49,931 nt of DNA from Polynucleobacter sp. (GTDB lineage: Bacteria > Pseudomonadota > Gammaproteobacteria > Burkholderiales > Burkholderiaceae): NCBI GenBank assembly GCA_023254115.1, contig JALQYK010000037.1, positions 1 through 49,931 of the forward strand, in the 5' to 3' direction. Of the stretch, positions 27,727 through 36,709 are shown piece after piece. Both the position numbers and the translations under genes were made by a program. The notes below the pieces were generated by a model that saw only the letters and a program-made list of their open reading frames with translations, did no database searches and was not told the origin of the DNA. Position 1 is the first letter of the stretch. Each line of letters opens with the position of its first letter.

Positions 27727-28851
27727 ATGGTTGATAAAGCTCTTAGCAATCGAGATAGCTGGTATGCCAGTGTCGACAAAACATCTGAGACTGATGATGC
27801 GCGCATCCAAAATATTACGGTGTTGCCTCCACCAGAGCATTTGATTCGCTTTTTCCCAATTCAGGGCACGTCTGTTGAAAAGTTAATCAACAAAACACGT
27901 AAGAAAATACGTGAAATCATGCACAGAAAAGATGATCGACTATTAGTCATCATTGGCCCATGCTCTATCCACGACCCAAGCGCGGCGATTGACTACGCTA
28001 CCAAACTTCTAGAGCAAAGAAAGAAGTATGAAGGGGAACTAGAAATTGTTATGCGCGTGTACTTCGAAAAGCCACGCACAACTGTGGGCTGGAAAGGTCT
28101 GATCAACGACCCATACCTAGATGAGAGCTACAGAATTGATGAAGGCCTTCGCATTGCGCGTCACTTATTAATTGAAATTAACCGTATGGGTATGCCAGCA
28201 GGTAGCGAATTCCTAGATGTTATCTCTCCGCAATACATTGGCGATTTAATTTCTTGGGGCGCTATTGGTGCAAGAACAACAGAAAGCCAAATCCACCGCG
28301 AACTAGCTTCTGGTATCTCAGCACCAATCGGATTTAAGAATGGCACCGACGGCAACATCAAAATTGCTACTGATGCCATCCAATCAGCTAGCAGACCTCA
28401 TCATTTCTTATCAGTTCACAAAAATGGTCAAGTGGCTATTGTTGAAACAAAAGGCAATGAAGATTGTCACGTTATCTTACGTGGTGGCAAAACCACCAAC
28501 TATGATGCAGAGAGTGTTGCCAAAGCTTGCACCGAACTTGAGGCAGCAAAACTACCAGGTACATTGATGGTTGACTGTTCACACGCTAACTCAAGCAAGC
28601 AACATGAGCGTCAAATCGAAGTGTCAAAAGATATTGCAGGCCAGTTAGCCGGTGGTTCGACACAAATTTTTGGTGTTATGGTGGAAAGTCACTTGTGCGC
28701 TGGAGCACAAAAGTTCACTCCAGGCAAAGACAATCCAAATGACCTTAAATATGCAACAAGTATTACTGATGCTTGCATTGGCTGGGATGACTCTTTGAAT
28801 GTTCTAGAGATTCTTGCTGAAGGTGTAAGACAGCGCAGAAAAAAGAAGTAA
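27727..28851 (+). CDS. aroG: 3-deoxy-7-phosphoheptulonate (DAHP) synthase, class I
   Basis: DAHP synthase condenses PEP and erythrose 4-phosphate, the entry step to chorismate and all aromatic amino acids. The 374-residue product is a type I-alpha (AroFGH-like) enzyme with IIGPCSIHDP (metal-binding Cys79), MRVYFEKPRTTVGWKGLINDP, GSEFLDVISPQYIGDLISWGAIGARTTESQ shown in parts, and VDCSHANSSK and GVMVESHL near the metal site. The N-terminus is about 18 residues longer than in E. coli AroG. AAGGGG lies upstream of the ATG; a second ATG at 27722 is out of frame. The attenuator ahead of it links expression to aromatic aminoacyl-tRNA supply. Which amino acid inhibits the enzyme cannot be read with confidence, so the symbol is generic. 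Confidence 0.93.
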   Translation: MVDKALSNRDSWYASVDKTSETDDARIQNITVLPPPEHLIRFFPIQGTSVEKLINKTRKKIREIMHRKDDRLLVIIGPCSIHDPSAAIDYATKLLEQRKKYEGELEIVMRVYFEKPRTTVGWKGLINDPYLDESYRIDEGLRIARHLLIEINRMGMPAGSEFLDVISPQYIGDLISWGAIGARTTESQIHRELASGISAPIGFKNGTDGNIKIATDAIQSASRPHHFLSVHKNGQVAIVETKGNEDCHVILRGGKTTNYDAESVAKACTELEAAKLPGTLMVDCSHANSSKQHERQIEVSKDIAGQLAGGSTQIFGVMVESHLCAGAQKFTPGKDNPNDLKYATSITDACIGWDDSLNVLEILAEGVRQRRKKK

Positions 28852-28869
28852 GCAAATAAGCTATGGCAA

Positions 28870-29442
28870 CTAAGACCCTTCGGGGTCTTTTTTGTGATGC
28901 CATAAAACATCAGAGCCACCAGCCTCTTTGTTTAAGACGCGTGCCAAAACAAATAACAAATCAGACAATCTATTGACGTATTGACGCGGCGTATCATGAA
29001 TAGGCTCATGACGTCCCAGCTTCACAATTGATCTTTCTGCACGGCGACATACAGTTCGACATACATGCGCTTGAGCAGCAGCACGAGTGCCCCCAGGCAA
29101 AATGAATTCCTCTAATCTTGGCAAAATAGCATTGTATTTTTTAAGCCAGATATCTAGCTGAGCTACCTGCTCCTCTTTCAATAAGGTGTAGTTGGGAATA
29201 CATAACTCCCCACCTAAATCGAACAAGTCATGCTGTATGGCTGAAAAAATATCCCTGAGCTCTATTGCAATGCTCTTTGGGATATCTTCAGTAATTAATA
29301 CCCCAATTTCAGAGTTGAGCTCATCAACGTCTCCCATAGCGCAGATACGCAGATGATCTTTATCTACACGTTGACCATCCCCCAAACCAGTGGTTCCGGA
29401 ATCGCCTGTTCTAGTCGCTATTTGCGTTAATCGATTGCCCAT
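28870..29442 (-). CDS. Cob(I)alamin adenosyltransferase, PduO type
   Basis: The enzyme transfers the adenosyl group of ATP to cob(I)alamin to make adenosylcobalamin. The 190-residue product has RTGDSGTTGLGDGQRVDKD at the N-terminus (ATP-binding region), MGDVDELNSEIGVL, PGGTRAAAQAHVCRTVCRRAERS (the conserved Arg cluster) and YVNRLSDLLFVLARVLNK, the full PduO/MMAB set. Its final codons (Asp-Pro-Glu-Gly-Ser-stop) are themselves the terminator hairpin of the convergent aroG. No cobalamin riboswitch was seen in the 58-base gap to glcD. Confidence 0.93.
   Translation of the reverse strand: MGNRLTQIATRTGDSGTTGLGDGQRVDKDHLRICAMGDVDELNSEIGVLITEDIPKSIAIELRDIFSAIQHDLFDLGGELCIPNYTLLKEEQVAQLDIWLKKYNAILPRLEEFILPGGTRAAAQAHVCRTVCRRAERSIVKLGRHEPIHDTPRQYVNRLSDLLFVLARVLNKEAGGSDVLWHHKKDPEGS
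28872..28893 (+). terminator. aroG terminator overlapping the cobalamin adenosyltransferase stop
   Basis: AAGACCC-TTCG-GGGTCTT followed by TTTT is a 7-bp stem with a stable UUCG-type tetraloop 20 bases after the aroG stop. The same bases on - encode the last codons and part of the stop of the adenosyltransferase gene. It is therefore an intrinsic terminator embedded in coding sequence. Confidence 0.85.
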
Positions 29443-29500
29443 AAGACTGATTATAGGGAAATAGCTAGAATAGAGTTAAACCACAAGAAAATAGAGACTC

Positions 29501-30994
29501 ATGAACACACTCACTGATAATCCGATTGCCGAAATAAAAAGCCGGCAAGCTCAGCTAGTAAAGGCTTTAAAGCCACTTTTACCAGAGCACGCCCTACTTT
29601 GGGAGCCAGAAGACACTATTCCTTATGAATGTGATGGTTTGGCGGCTTACCGTCAAATGCCTTTAGCTGTTGCCCTGCCCGAAACAGAAGCCCAGGCGGT
29701 TGCAGTCATCAAAGTTTGTCAAAATTTAGAGATTCCTATCGTTCCAAGAGGGGCGGGAACTGGTTTATCTGGCGGAGCAATGCCAATTGCTCAAGGATTG
29801 GTCCTATCCTTGGCTAAATTTAAAAAAATATTACACATAGACCCTGTTGCCAGAACAGCAGTTGTTCAACCCGGCGTTAGAAATCTAGCAATTTCTGAAG
29901 CAGTAGCTCATCATGGCTTGTACTACGCGCCAGACCCATCATCACAAATTGCCTGCTCGATTGGCGGCAATGTCAGCGAAAACTCTGGCGGGGTTCACTG
30001 TCTGAAATATGGCCTCACACTTCACAACATTTTAAAAGTCCGAGCCATCTTAATTTCTGGAGAAGTAGTGGAGTTCGGCAGTCTAGCTCCAGATGCTCCA
30101 GGATTAGATTTAATGTCAATTTTGGTGGGTAGCGAGGGCATGCTCGCAGTGATTACGGAGGTAGTGGTCAAATTAGTACCTAAACCTCAACTTGCTCAAG
30201 TCATCATGGCTAGTTTTGATGATGTTGAGAAAGGCGGCAACGCAGTTGCAGCGATCGTTGCTGCGGGCATCATACCTGCAGGCCTAGAAATGATGGATAA
30301 GGCCGCTACTAGAGCTGTTGAGGAGTTTGTCCACGCAGGATATGACATCAATGCTGAGGCTATTCTTCTATGCGAATCTGATGGCACCCCAGAAGAGGTG
30401 GCTGAAGAAATCGAAAGAATGACAGAAGTTCTAAAAAATAGCGGCGCCATCAGAATACAGGTGTCACAAAGTGAAGCGGAACGTCTTAAGTTTTGGAGTG
30501 GTCGCAAAAATGCGTTCCCTGCTGCAGGCCGAATCTCTGCAGACTATTACTGTATGGATGGCACAATCCCGCGTCAGCACATCGCCACCCTACTCAAGCG
30601 CATTCAAGATATGGAAAAAAAATATCAACTGCGTTGTATGAATGTTTTTCATGCAGGTGATGGCAACATGCACCCACTGATTTTGTTCAATGGCTCTGAC
30701 GAGGATGAATGGCATCGTGCTGAAGCATTCGGCAGTGATATTTTGGAAACATGTGTAGAACTTGGCGGAACAATCACAGGCGAACATGGTGTGGGCATCG
30801 AAAAGATTAACTCGATGTGCGTTCAATTTAGCGAATCAGAAAGAGAACTCTTTTGGGGAGTAAAAGCCGCATTTGATCCAAAGAAACTTTTAAACCCTGA
30901 TAAAGCAATTCCAACCCTTAATCGCTGCGCTGAGTATGGTCGGATGCGCATTACAGGTGGCGCTCTACCCCATCCAGAATTGGAGCGCTTCTAA
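29501..30994 (+). CDS. glcD: Glycolate oxidase subunit GlcD (FAD-linked)
   Basis: GlcD is the flavin subunit that oxidises glycolate (or D-lactate) to the 2-oxo acid, working with GlcE and GlcF at the membrane. The 497-residue protein has the PCMH-type FAD-binding block VPRGAGTGLSGGAMPIAQGLVL, VQPGVRNLAIS, YYAPDPSSQIACSIGGNVSENSGG and GSEGMLAVITEV. The C-terminal catalytic domain includes NVFHAGDGNMHPLILF and GEHGVGIEK, with conserved His residues. The stop overlaps the glcE start by one base (TAATG). No GlcC-type regulator is nearby. Confidence 0.95.
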   Translation: MNTLTDNPIAEIKSRQAQLVKALKPLLPEHALLWEPEDTIPYECDGLAAYRQMPLAVALPETEAQAVAVIKVCQNLEIPIVPRGAGTGLSGGAMPIAQGLVLSLAKFKKILHIDPVARTAVVQPGVRNLAISEAVAHHGLYYAPDPSSQIACSIGGNVSENSGGVHCLKYGLTLHNILKVRAILISGEVVEFGSLAPDAPGLDLMSILVGSEGMLAVITEVVVKLVPKPQLAQVIMASFDDVEKGGNAVAAIVAAGIIPAGLEMMDKAATRAVEEFVHAGYDINAEAILLCESDGTPEEVAEEIERMTEVLKNSGAIRIQVSQSEAERLKFWSGRKNAFPAAGRISADYYCMDGTIPRQHIATLLKRIQDMEKKYQLRCMNVFHAGDGNMHPLILFNGSDEDEWHRAEAFGSDILETCVELGGTITGEHGVGIEKINSMCVQFSESERELFWGVKAAFDPKKLLNPDKAIPTLNRCAEYGRMRITGGALPHPELERF

Positions 30995-32100
30995 TGAGCC
31001 ACTCATTTATTCAAGATACGCAAGAGATTATTCGTAACTCTATCGAATCAAAAGGTTTACTCAGAATCACAGGGTCAGGAACCAAAGATTGGTTCGGTGG
31101 AGAGCTCAAGGGGAATGCACTATCAACAAAAGGTTACCAAGGAATCATTAATTACCAACCTGACGAATTAGTAATCACCGTTAAATCTGGCACAACCATC
31201 AAAGAGGTTGAGTTAGCTCTTGATGAAAAAAATCAACAGTTCGCATTTGAACCACCTTACTTTGGTGAAAATGCCACCATTGGCGGCATGGTTTGTTCAG
31301 GGCTTGCTGGCCCAGGAAGAGTTAGCGCCGGAAGTTTGAGAGACTTTGTATTAGGTGCAAAGATCATGGATGGTCAAGGACAAGTGATGAACTTTGGCGG
31401 AACCGTGATGAAAAACGTTGCAGGATATGATGTCTCAAGATTGATGCCTGGATCACTAGGCACCTTGGCATTATTACTAGACGTCTCCATTAAAGTTTTA
31501 CCAAAACCAGTGGCTACAGCCACACTTCGATTGGAGATTGAGCAAGATAAAGCTCTACACACCATGAATTTATTGGCTAGCCAACCTTGGCCAATCAATG
31601 CCAGTTGCTGGCAAGGTGAACAAAATGGGGTTTTACACATTCGATTAAGTGGCGCCAAAGCTGCCGTAGAGTCAGCTACCAATTCTTTTAAGAAAAACTT
31701 AGGTATGCAATTACTTGAGCCTGAAGAAGCTAAAAAGTTCTGGGCAACTCTTAAAGAGCACCAATCAGATTGGTTTAAATCAAGCAACGGCGAAGACTCA
31801 GCATTGTGGAGGTTTGCGGTCGCGCCAACATCTAAACCTCTCGAGCTTACTGGATCCACCCTCATTGAGTGGCACGGTGGACAACGCTGGTGGCAGGGTA
31901 AATTAGATGCGGCAACAGCAAAGGCAATAGCAGCTAAAGCGCACGGCCATGCAAGCATATTCAGGTCAAGCGAAAAAGATATCGCAATGCTTAGTTCACT
32001 GAATGACAACCCTTTAACAAAGGCCCTGGTACCGGTACAAGATCGTCTAAAAAAAGCCTTCGATCCACATGGCATTTTTGCTACAGGAAGGTTGGCCTAA
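30994..32100 (+). CDS. glcE: Glycolate oxidase subunit GlcE (FAD-binding)
   Basis: GlcE is the second flavin-domain subunit of glycolate oxidase. The 368-residue protein resembles a shortened GlcD: LLRITGSGTKDWFGGE, YQPDELVITVKSGTTIKEVE, PPYFGENATIGGMVCSGLAGPGR, VLGAKIMDGQGQVMNFGGTVMKNVAGYDVSRLMPGSLG seen in parts, and LKKAFDPHGIFATGRL at the end. The length is close to that of E. coli GlcE. It overlaps glcD by one base and glcF starts one base after its stop. A 233-codon antisense frame within it is a shadow. Confidence 0.94.
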   Translation: MSHSFIQDTQEIIRNSIESKGLLRITGSGTKDWFGGELKGNALSTKGYQGIINYQPDELVITVKSGTTIKEVELALDEKNQQFAFEPPYFGENATIGGMVCSGLAGPGRVSAGSLRDFVLGAKIMDGQGQVMNFGGTVMKNVAGYDVSRLMPGSLGTLALLLDVSIKVLPKPVATATLRLEIEQDKALHTMNLLASQPWPINASCWQGEQNGVLHIRLSGAKAAVESATNSFKKNLGMQLLEPEEAKKFWATLKEHQSDWFKSSNGEDSALWRFAVAPTSKPLELTGSTLIEWHGGQRWWQGKLDAATAKAIAAKAHGHASIFRSSEKDIAMLSSLNDNPLTKALVPVQDRLKKAFDPHGIFATGRLA

Positions 32101-32101
32101 T

Positions 32102-33394
32102 ATGCAAACAGAATTAGCTCCTCAATTTGCTGGTACTCCAGATGGCGTGATGGCCCAGAGCATTTTGAATAAATGTGTTCACTGTGGGTTTTGTACAGCA
32201 ACTTGTCCAACATACCAAATACTTGGTGATGAATTAGATGGGCCACGAGGCCGGATCTACCTAATCAAACAAATTGCTGAAGGCAGACCCGCAACTGAAA
32301 AAACGCGCGAGCACTTAGATCGTTGTCTAACCTGTCGAAACTGCGAAAGCACATGTCCAAGTGGCGTCGATTACGGACACTTAGTTGATATTGGTCGCAA
32401 ATGGGCAGAAGAACAAACTAGTCCAAGACCTCTCGTTGAGCGCCTTTTACGCAAAGCATTAGCTTTTGGTCTAACCAATAAAATTCTCTTTGAGAGTGCG
32501 ATGCAACTTGGCAGAATTGTTAGGCCACTGCTACCAAAGGTCATTCAACAAAAAATACCACGTGGCAAAAAACCAGGTGTACGCCCTCCTAATAATCTTC
32601 ACCACACCAAAATGTTAATGTTAGAGGGCTGCGTTCAACCCGGCATGCTACCCAATATCAACAGCGCCACCATTCGAGTGATGAGTCAATTAGGTATTGA
32701 TGTTCTAGTTGCAGCCAAAGCAGGATGTTGTGGCGCACTAAAATATCATCTCAATGAGCAAGAAGCTGGCTTGGCAGATATGCGTAGGAATATTGATGCT
32801 TGGTGGCCATATGTTACGGGTGAAGCACCTGAATGCAATGGCCATAAAGTTGAAGCACTAATCATGAATGCATCCGGTTGCGGTGTCACGGTTAAAGAAT
32901 ACGGCCATATATTGCGCGACGATCCTCACTATGCAGAAAAAGCCAAAGTGATATCAGATCTTTGCAAAGATCTGATTGAGATACTGCCAAGTCACACACA
33001 GTCCTTAAAACAGCTAATTGGTGACAAGTCTAAGAAAGGTGTGGTCTATCACCCTCCTTGCACTTTGCAACATGGTCAAAAAATCAAAGGTCAGCTAGAA
33101 ACTATGCTTGGGCAATTGGGTATTGCCACAAATACGTGCCAAGATAGTCATTTATGTTGTGGCTCAGCCGGAACCTACTCAATCTTGCAAGCCGATTTAT
33201 CCAAACAACTTAAAGAACAAAAATTAAATCATCTTCAAAAAGCCGTTTCTGAGCATGAGGCAGATCGAATTGTGTCAGCAAATATTGGTTGCATTACACA
33301 TTTACAAAATGAAAATACAACTGTTGAACACTGGATTGAACTGATTGATTCATTAATAGAGCAAAATGAGGGATATGTCCTTCATAAAAGCTAA
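32102..33394 (+). CDS. glcF: Glycolate oxidase iron-sulfur subunit GlcF
   Basis: GlcF passes electrons from the GlcDE flavins to the respiratory chain. It carries two ferredoxin-like 4Fe-4S sites, CVHCGFCTATCPTYQ and CLTCRNCESTCPSG, and two CCG-type domains (GCCGALKYHL and CCGSAGTYSI). An open frame extends upstream to 32069, but I place the start at 32102, giving 430 residues. AGGAAGG at 32085-32091 is well spaced for that ATG, and the MQTEL..FAGTPDG start matches the usual GlcF N-terminus. The 3' end overlaps yggS. Confidence 0.95.
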   Translation: MQTELAPQFAGTPDGVMAQSILNKCVHCGFCTATCPTYQILGDELDGPRGRIYLIKQIAEGRPATEKTREHLDRCLTCRNCESTCPSGVDYGHLVDIGRKWAEEQTSPRPLVERLLRKALAFGLTNKILFESAMQLGRIVRPLLPKVIQQKIPRGKKPGVRPPNNLHHTKMLMLEGCVQPGMLPNINSATIRVMSQLGIDVLVAAKAGCCGALKYHLNEQEAGLADMRRNIDAWWPYVTGEAPECNGHKVEALIMNASGCGVTVKEYGHILRDDPHYAEKAKVISDLCKDLIEILPSHTQSLKQLIGDKSKKGVVYHPPCTLQHGQKIKGQLETMLGQLGIATNTCQDSHLCCGSAGTYSILQADLSKQLKEQKLNHLQKAVSEHEADRIVSANIGCITHLQNENTTVEHWIELIDSLIEQNEGYVLHKS

Positions 33395-34088
33395 CTTAGA
33401 AAATATTAAAGAGCGTATCAATCAAGCCGCCAAGGCTTGTGGTCGCTCACCTGGTGATATTCAGCTTTTGGCCGTTTCTAAAACATTTCCTGCGGAAGAT
33501 GTAAGAACTTGCTTTCAAAGTGGGCAGCGTGCCTTTGGGGAAAATTATGTCCAAGAGGGTGTGGCAAAAATTACATCACTTCAAGATTTACGAGCTGAAA
33601 TTAAATGGCATTTCATTGGCCCACTACAAAGCAATAAATCTCGCGATGTTGCCGAAAATTTTGACTGGGTTCATAGCATCGACCGCCTAAAAATTGCTCA
33701 AAGATTAAATGATCAAAGACCATCTAACTTACCGCGATTAAATGTGTGCATACAAGTTAACATCAGCGGCGAATCGAGCAAAAGCGGTGTGCAAGCCAAT
33801 GATCTCATTGAGCTTTGTAAGCATATATCTGGACTACCAAATCTTTTATTAAGAGGACTCATGAGCATTCCAGAGCCCACAGATGACGTAGTCCAACAAA
33901 AACAGGCTCATCACGAGCTACGCCAACTCCTTGAGATTTTGAAGTCAAGCGAGGAGCTTGATCAATCTAAAATGCAATTAGATACCCTCTCCATGGGCAT
34001 GTCTTCAGATATTGAAGCTGCCATAGCAGAAGGTAGTACGATGGTACGTGTTGGGACAGCAATTTTTGGCAAGAGAACCTATTTATGA
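33366..34088 (+). CDS. yggS: Pyridoxal-phosphate homeostasis protein (YggS family)
   Basis: YggS/PLPBP binds PLP and influences vitamin B6 and amino acid homeostasis; no enzymatic reaction is established. The 240-residue protein has LLAVSKTFPAEDV with the PLP-binding Lys39, FGENYVQEGVAKI, WHFIGPLQSNKSRDVAENFDWVHSID, NISGESSKSGV, LRGLMSIPEP and LSMGMSSDIEAAIAEGSTMVRVGTAIFG, a complete family set. ATG codons at 33366 and 33375 are both possible; either way the gene overlaps the end of glcF by 20-29 bases. It overlaps proC by four bases (ATGA), and yggS-proC is a widely conserved pair. Confidence 0.94.
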   Translation: MRDMSFIKANLENIKERINQAAKACGRSPGDIQLLAVSKTFPAEDVRTCFQSGQRAFGENYVQEGVAKITSLQDLRAEIKWHFIGPLQSNKSRDVAENFDWVHSIDRLKIAQRLNDQRPSNLPRLNVCIQVNISGESSKSGVQANDLIELCKHISGLPNLLLRGLMSIPEPTDDVVQQKQAHHELRQLLEILKSSEELDQSKMQLDTLSMGMSSDIEAAIAEGSTMVRVGTAIFGKRTYL

Positions 34089-34933
34089 AGAACTTATCAA
34101 CTCTAAAAATTAGCTTTATTGGTGGTGGCAATATGGCTAGCGCACTAATAGGCGGATTAATTAATAAAGGGGTTGCCGCAAAAAATATTTTTGTTGCTGA
34201 CCCTTATGATCAAACCCGTCAACGTCTAGAGTCTGAGCTATCAGTTATTACTGCACAAAATGTTAAAAAATTAGCAGCACACATCGAATCATCTGACGTA
34301 ATTGTGATGGCCGTAAAACCTCAACAATTCAAAGAAGCATCACTAGAACTTGCTGAAGTACTCAGTACTTTCAACATAAAACCCCTGTGTTTGAGTGTGG
34401 CAGCAGGAATTAGAACATCTGATATGGCAGCATGGCTAGGTCATACAAGATTAGTAAGGGCTATGCCTAATACGCCCGCATTAATTAGCCAAGGCATGAC
34501 TGGTTTATACACAAATGCCAATACTGCAAAGAGCGATAAAGAATTAGCTGAAAATATTTGTCAGGCAGTTGGCAAGGTTGTGTGGGTTGATAACGAAAAA
34601 CAGATGGATGACATCACCGCTGTATCAGGTAGCGGCCCTGCATATGTTTTTGCTTTTTTAGAGGCTTTGGAAAACGCTGGTATTGCTCAAGGACTAACAC
34701 CTGCTCAAGCGCGTTTACTAGCTATACAAACCGTTCAAGGTGCTGCAAGTTTAGCTGCCCAATCTTCAGAACCACCATCAGTATTGCGCGAAAAAGTAAC
34801 ATCTAAAGGTGGCACGACATATGCCGCATTACAAGTACTTGAAAAAGAATCTTGGGCAGAGATCATGGCAAAAGCCATTAAGGCTGCGAGCGAGCGCGGC
34901 GCGGAGATGGGTGACGAATTTAGTCGTCAGTAA
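34085..34933 (+). CDS. proC: Pyrroline-5-carboxylate reductase
   Basis: ProC reduces pyrroline-5-carboxylate to proline using NAD(P)H. The 282-residue product begins with the dinucleotide-binding SFIGGGNMASALIGGLINKG and carries VIVMAVKPQQF, SVAAGIRTSDM, VRAMPNTPALISQGMTGL, AVSGSGPAYVFAFLEAL and VTSKGGTTYAALQVLE, in family order. It starts within the yggS stop and ends one base from the stop of the convergent ubiA. No clear terminator lies between. Confidence 0.96.
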   Translation: MKNLSTLKISFIGGGNMASALIGGLINKGVAAKNIFVADPYDQTRQRLESELSVITAQNVKKLAAHIESSDVIVMAVKPQQFKEASLELAEVLSTFNIKPLCLSVAAGIRTSDMAAWLGHTRLVRAMPNTPALISQGMTGLYTNANTAKSDKELAENICQAVGKVVWVDNEKQMDDITAVSGSGPAYVFAFLEALENAGIAQGLTPAQARLLAIQTVQGAASLAAQSSEPPSVLREKVTSKGGTTYAALQVLEKESWAEIMAKAIKAASERGAEMGDEFSRQ

Positions 34934-34934
34934 T

Positions 34935-35780
34935 TTAAGAAAAAGCCAAGGCTAAAAATAAAGTTGCCCCTAACCAATTGTTTCTTTTGAACGCCAAAAA
35001 GCATTGCTCGGGAATTCTTTTTGATACCAATTGGTAGTAATAAAAAATTAGCGCCAAACCCAGAACCCAAAAAAACCAAAATAAACTCGACAAATCATGT
35101 CGTAGAGCAATCCAAGCAAAACTTGTCATAGTGATTGCATAGCAAATCATCATTACTAGAACATCATGCTTACCAAAGGTAATAGCGGACGTCTTGATGC
35201 CAATGGTTAAGTCATCCTCTCTATCAACCATGGCATATGCTGTGTCATAGGCTATAGCCCAAGCAATATTAGCAATGACCAGCAACCATGCATCAACAGG
35301 AATACTATTCTGCACCGCTGCATATGACATAGGTATTCCGAAGGAAAAAGCGATACCTAATATTGCTTGAGGGATTGAAAAAAATCTTTTTGTAAATGGG
35401 TAAATAGCTGCAATCAAAACAGCGGGAATAGATAAAAGCTTGGTAAAAAGATTGAGCGGAAGAATTAGTAAAAATGAAATTAGTGCCAGAAATGCAGCAA
35501 CCAGTAAAGCCTCTTTAGGACTTACTCGACCCGCTGTAACGGGTCTATCTTTAGTTCTAGAAACATGCTTATCAAAGTCTCTATCTGCATAGTCATTAAT
35601 GGCGCAACCTGCACTACGCATTAAAAAACAACCCATTGAAAAAATAAGCAGATGAGCCAATTGAGGATGCCCATTAGACGCCATCCATAAACCCCACAAT
35701 GTCGGCCACAGAACTAATAATGTACCGATTGGTTTATCAAAACGAATGAGCGCTAAATAGTCTGAAAACTTTGAAGCCAT
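34935..35780 (-). CDS. ubiA: 4-hydroxybenzoate polyprenyltransferase
   Basis: UbiA attaches the polyprenyl tail to 4-hydroxybenzoate in ubiquinone synthesis, in the inner membrane. The 281-residue protein has the first Asp-rich motif CAINDYADRDFDKHVSRTKDRP (shown within residues 59-80; Asp63, Asp66, Asp70) and the second, YDTAYAMVDREDD (about 178-190). About eight hydrophobic helices separate and follow these motifs. The start overlaps the oxyR stop by one base, so it is translated in a coupled way from a recG-oxyR-ubiA transcript. Confidence 0.94.
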   Translation of the reverse strand: MASKFSDYLALIRFDKPIGTLLVLWPTLWGLWMASNGHPQLAHLLIFSMGCFLMRSAGCAINDYADRDFDKHVSRTKDRPVTAGRVSPKEALLVAAFLALISFLLILPLNLFTKLLSIPAVLIAAIYPFTKRFFSIPQAILGIAFSFGIPMSYAAVQNSIPVDAWLLVIANIAWAIAYDTAYAMVDREDDLTIGIKTSAITFGKHDVLVMMICYAITMTSFAWIALRHDLSSLFWFFWVLGLALIFYYYQLVSKRIPEQCFLAFKRNNWLGATLFLALAFS

Positions 35781-36697
35781 TACAAGAACTCAACTCCCGA
35801 TAAACCACAAGATTTAATAGCATCAGCCAATGCATGCATGGCAGCAGTTCTTGCATAACTTTTACGCCACGCCAAAACAACACGACGCTTTGGAATCGGG
35901 TTAGCAAATGGAATATATCTAATTAAACTATTCGGGCTATTTTGATCAACAATCGAAGTAATTGGCAAAATAGTAATTCCAATCCCACCTGCAACCATCT
36001 GCCTAATGGTCTCTAGCGATGAGCCTTCAAAGCTACTTAACTCACCCTCTTTTTGATGTCTTTGCATGTCAGGGCAAATATCAAGCACTTGATCTCTAAA
36101 GCAATGTCCTTGGCCCAATAATAGGGTTGTTTGCGACTGCAAATCAGCATGCTGAATCATCGCCAGACTTTCCCAAGGATGACCCTGAGGAACGGCCACC
36201 ATGAAACCTTCATCATATAAAGGTAACACCTCTAGTCCACCTTGCGGGAAAGGCTCGGCAAGTATTGCAGCATCTATATCGCCCTGTTTCAAAAGCTCCA
36301 ATAGTTTGACTGTGAAGTTTTCTTGCAAGTACAAAGGCATTTGTGGCAACAAGCTTCTGCTGTTGGCAATTAACTTAGGTAGCAAATAAGGGGCAATCGT
36401 GTAAATGCTGCCCAAACGCACTGGCCCAGATAAAGGATCTTGACCATGCTGAGCCAAATGCTTGATTACCTGAGCCTCCTCCAACACCTTTTGAGCCTGA
36501 TGAATAATGCTCTGACCCAATGGAGTAATGGCTAACTCAGCACCAGATCTCTCAAAGATCTGAATGTTTAGCTCTTCCTCAAGCTTTTTAATTGCTACTG
36601 ATAAAGTAGGTTGAGACACAAAGCAAGCATCAGCCGCACGACCAAAGTGTCGCTCTCTAGCCACAGCCACGATATAACGTAGTTCAGTTAATGTCAT
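35780..36697 (-). CDS. oxyR: LysR-type hydrogen peroxide sensor OxyR
   Basis: OxyR activates antioxidant genes when its two sensor cysteines form a disulfide. The 305-residue product has a LysR helix-turn-helix (MTLTELRYIVAVARERHFGR, then AADACFVSQPTLSVAIKKLE, residues 1-40). The sensor loop GHCFRDQVLDIC places Cys at 199 and 208, the same numbering as in E. coli OxyR. ELSSFEGSSLETIRQMVAGGIGITILP is also typical. No peroxidase gene lies beside it; it is between recG (12 bases upstream) and ubiA, so it is probably expressed from the recG promoter. Confidence 0.94.
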   Translation of the reverse strand: MTLTELRYIVAVARERHFGRAADACFVSQPTLSVAIKKLEEELNIQIFERSGAELAITPLGQSIIHQAQKVLEEAQVIKHLAQHGQDPLSGPVRLGSIYTIAPYLLPKLIANSRSLLPQMPLYLQENFTVKLLELLKQGDIDAAILAEPFPQGGLEVLPLYDEGFMVAVPQGHPWESLAMIQHADLQSQTTLLLGQGHCFRDQVLDICPDMQRHQKEGELSSFEGSSLETIRQMVAGGIGITILPITSIVDQNSPNSLIRYIPFANPIPKRRVVLAWRKSYARTAAMHALADAIKSCGLSGVEFL

Positions 36698-36709
36698 ATT
36701 GAGAGGATA

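Noticed and set aside
29443-29500. Cobalamin riboswitch for the adenosyltransferase
   Set aside because: The gap is 58 bases, far too short for the aptamer, and it lacks a B12-box-like sequence.
31374-32075. A 233-codon open frame on the minus strand inside glcE
   Set aside because: It is fully antisense to glcE, which has clear family motifs; the frame has no recognisable motif and no ribosome binding site.
32069-32101. Upstream start for glcF giving 11 extra residues
   Set aside because: AGGAAGG is correctly spaced for the ATG at 32102, and the family N-terminus begins there.
34926-34975. Terminator between proC and ubiA
   Set aside because: Only a 3-4 bp GCC/GGC stem is present with a two-base loop; too weak.
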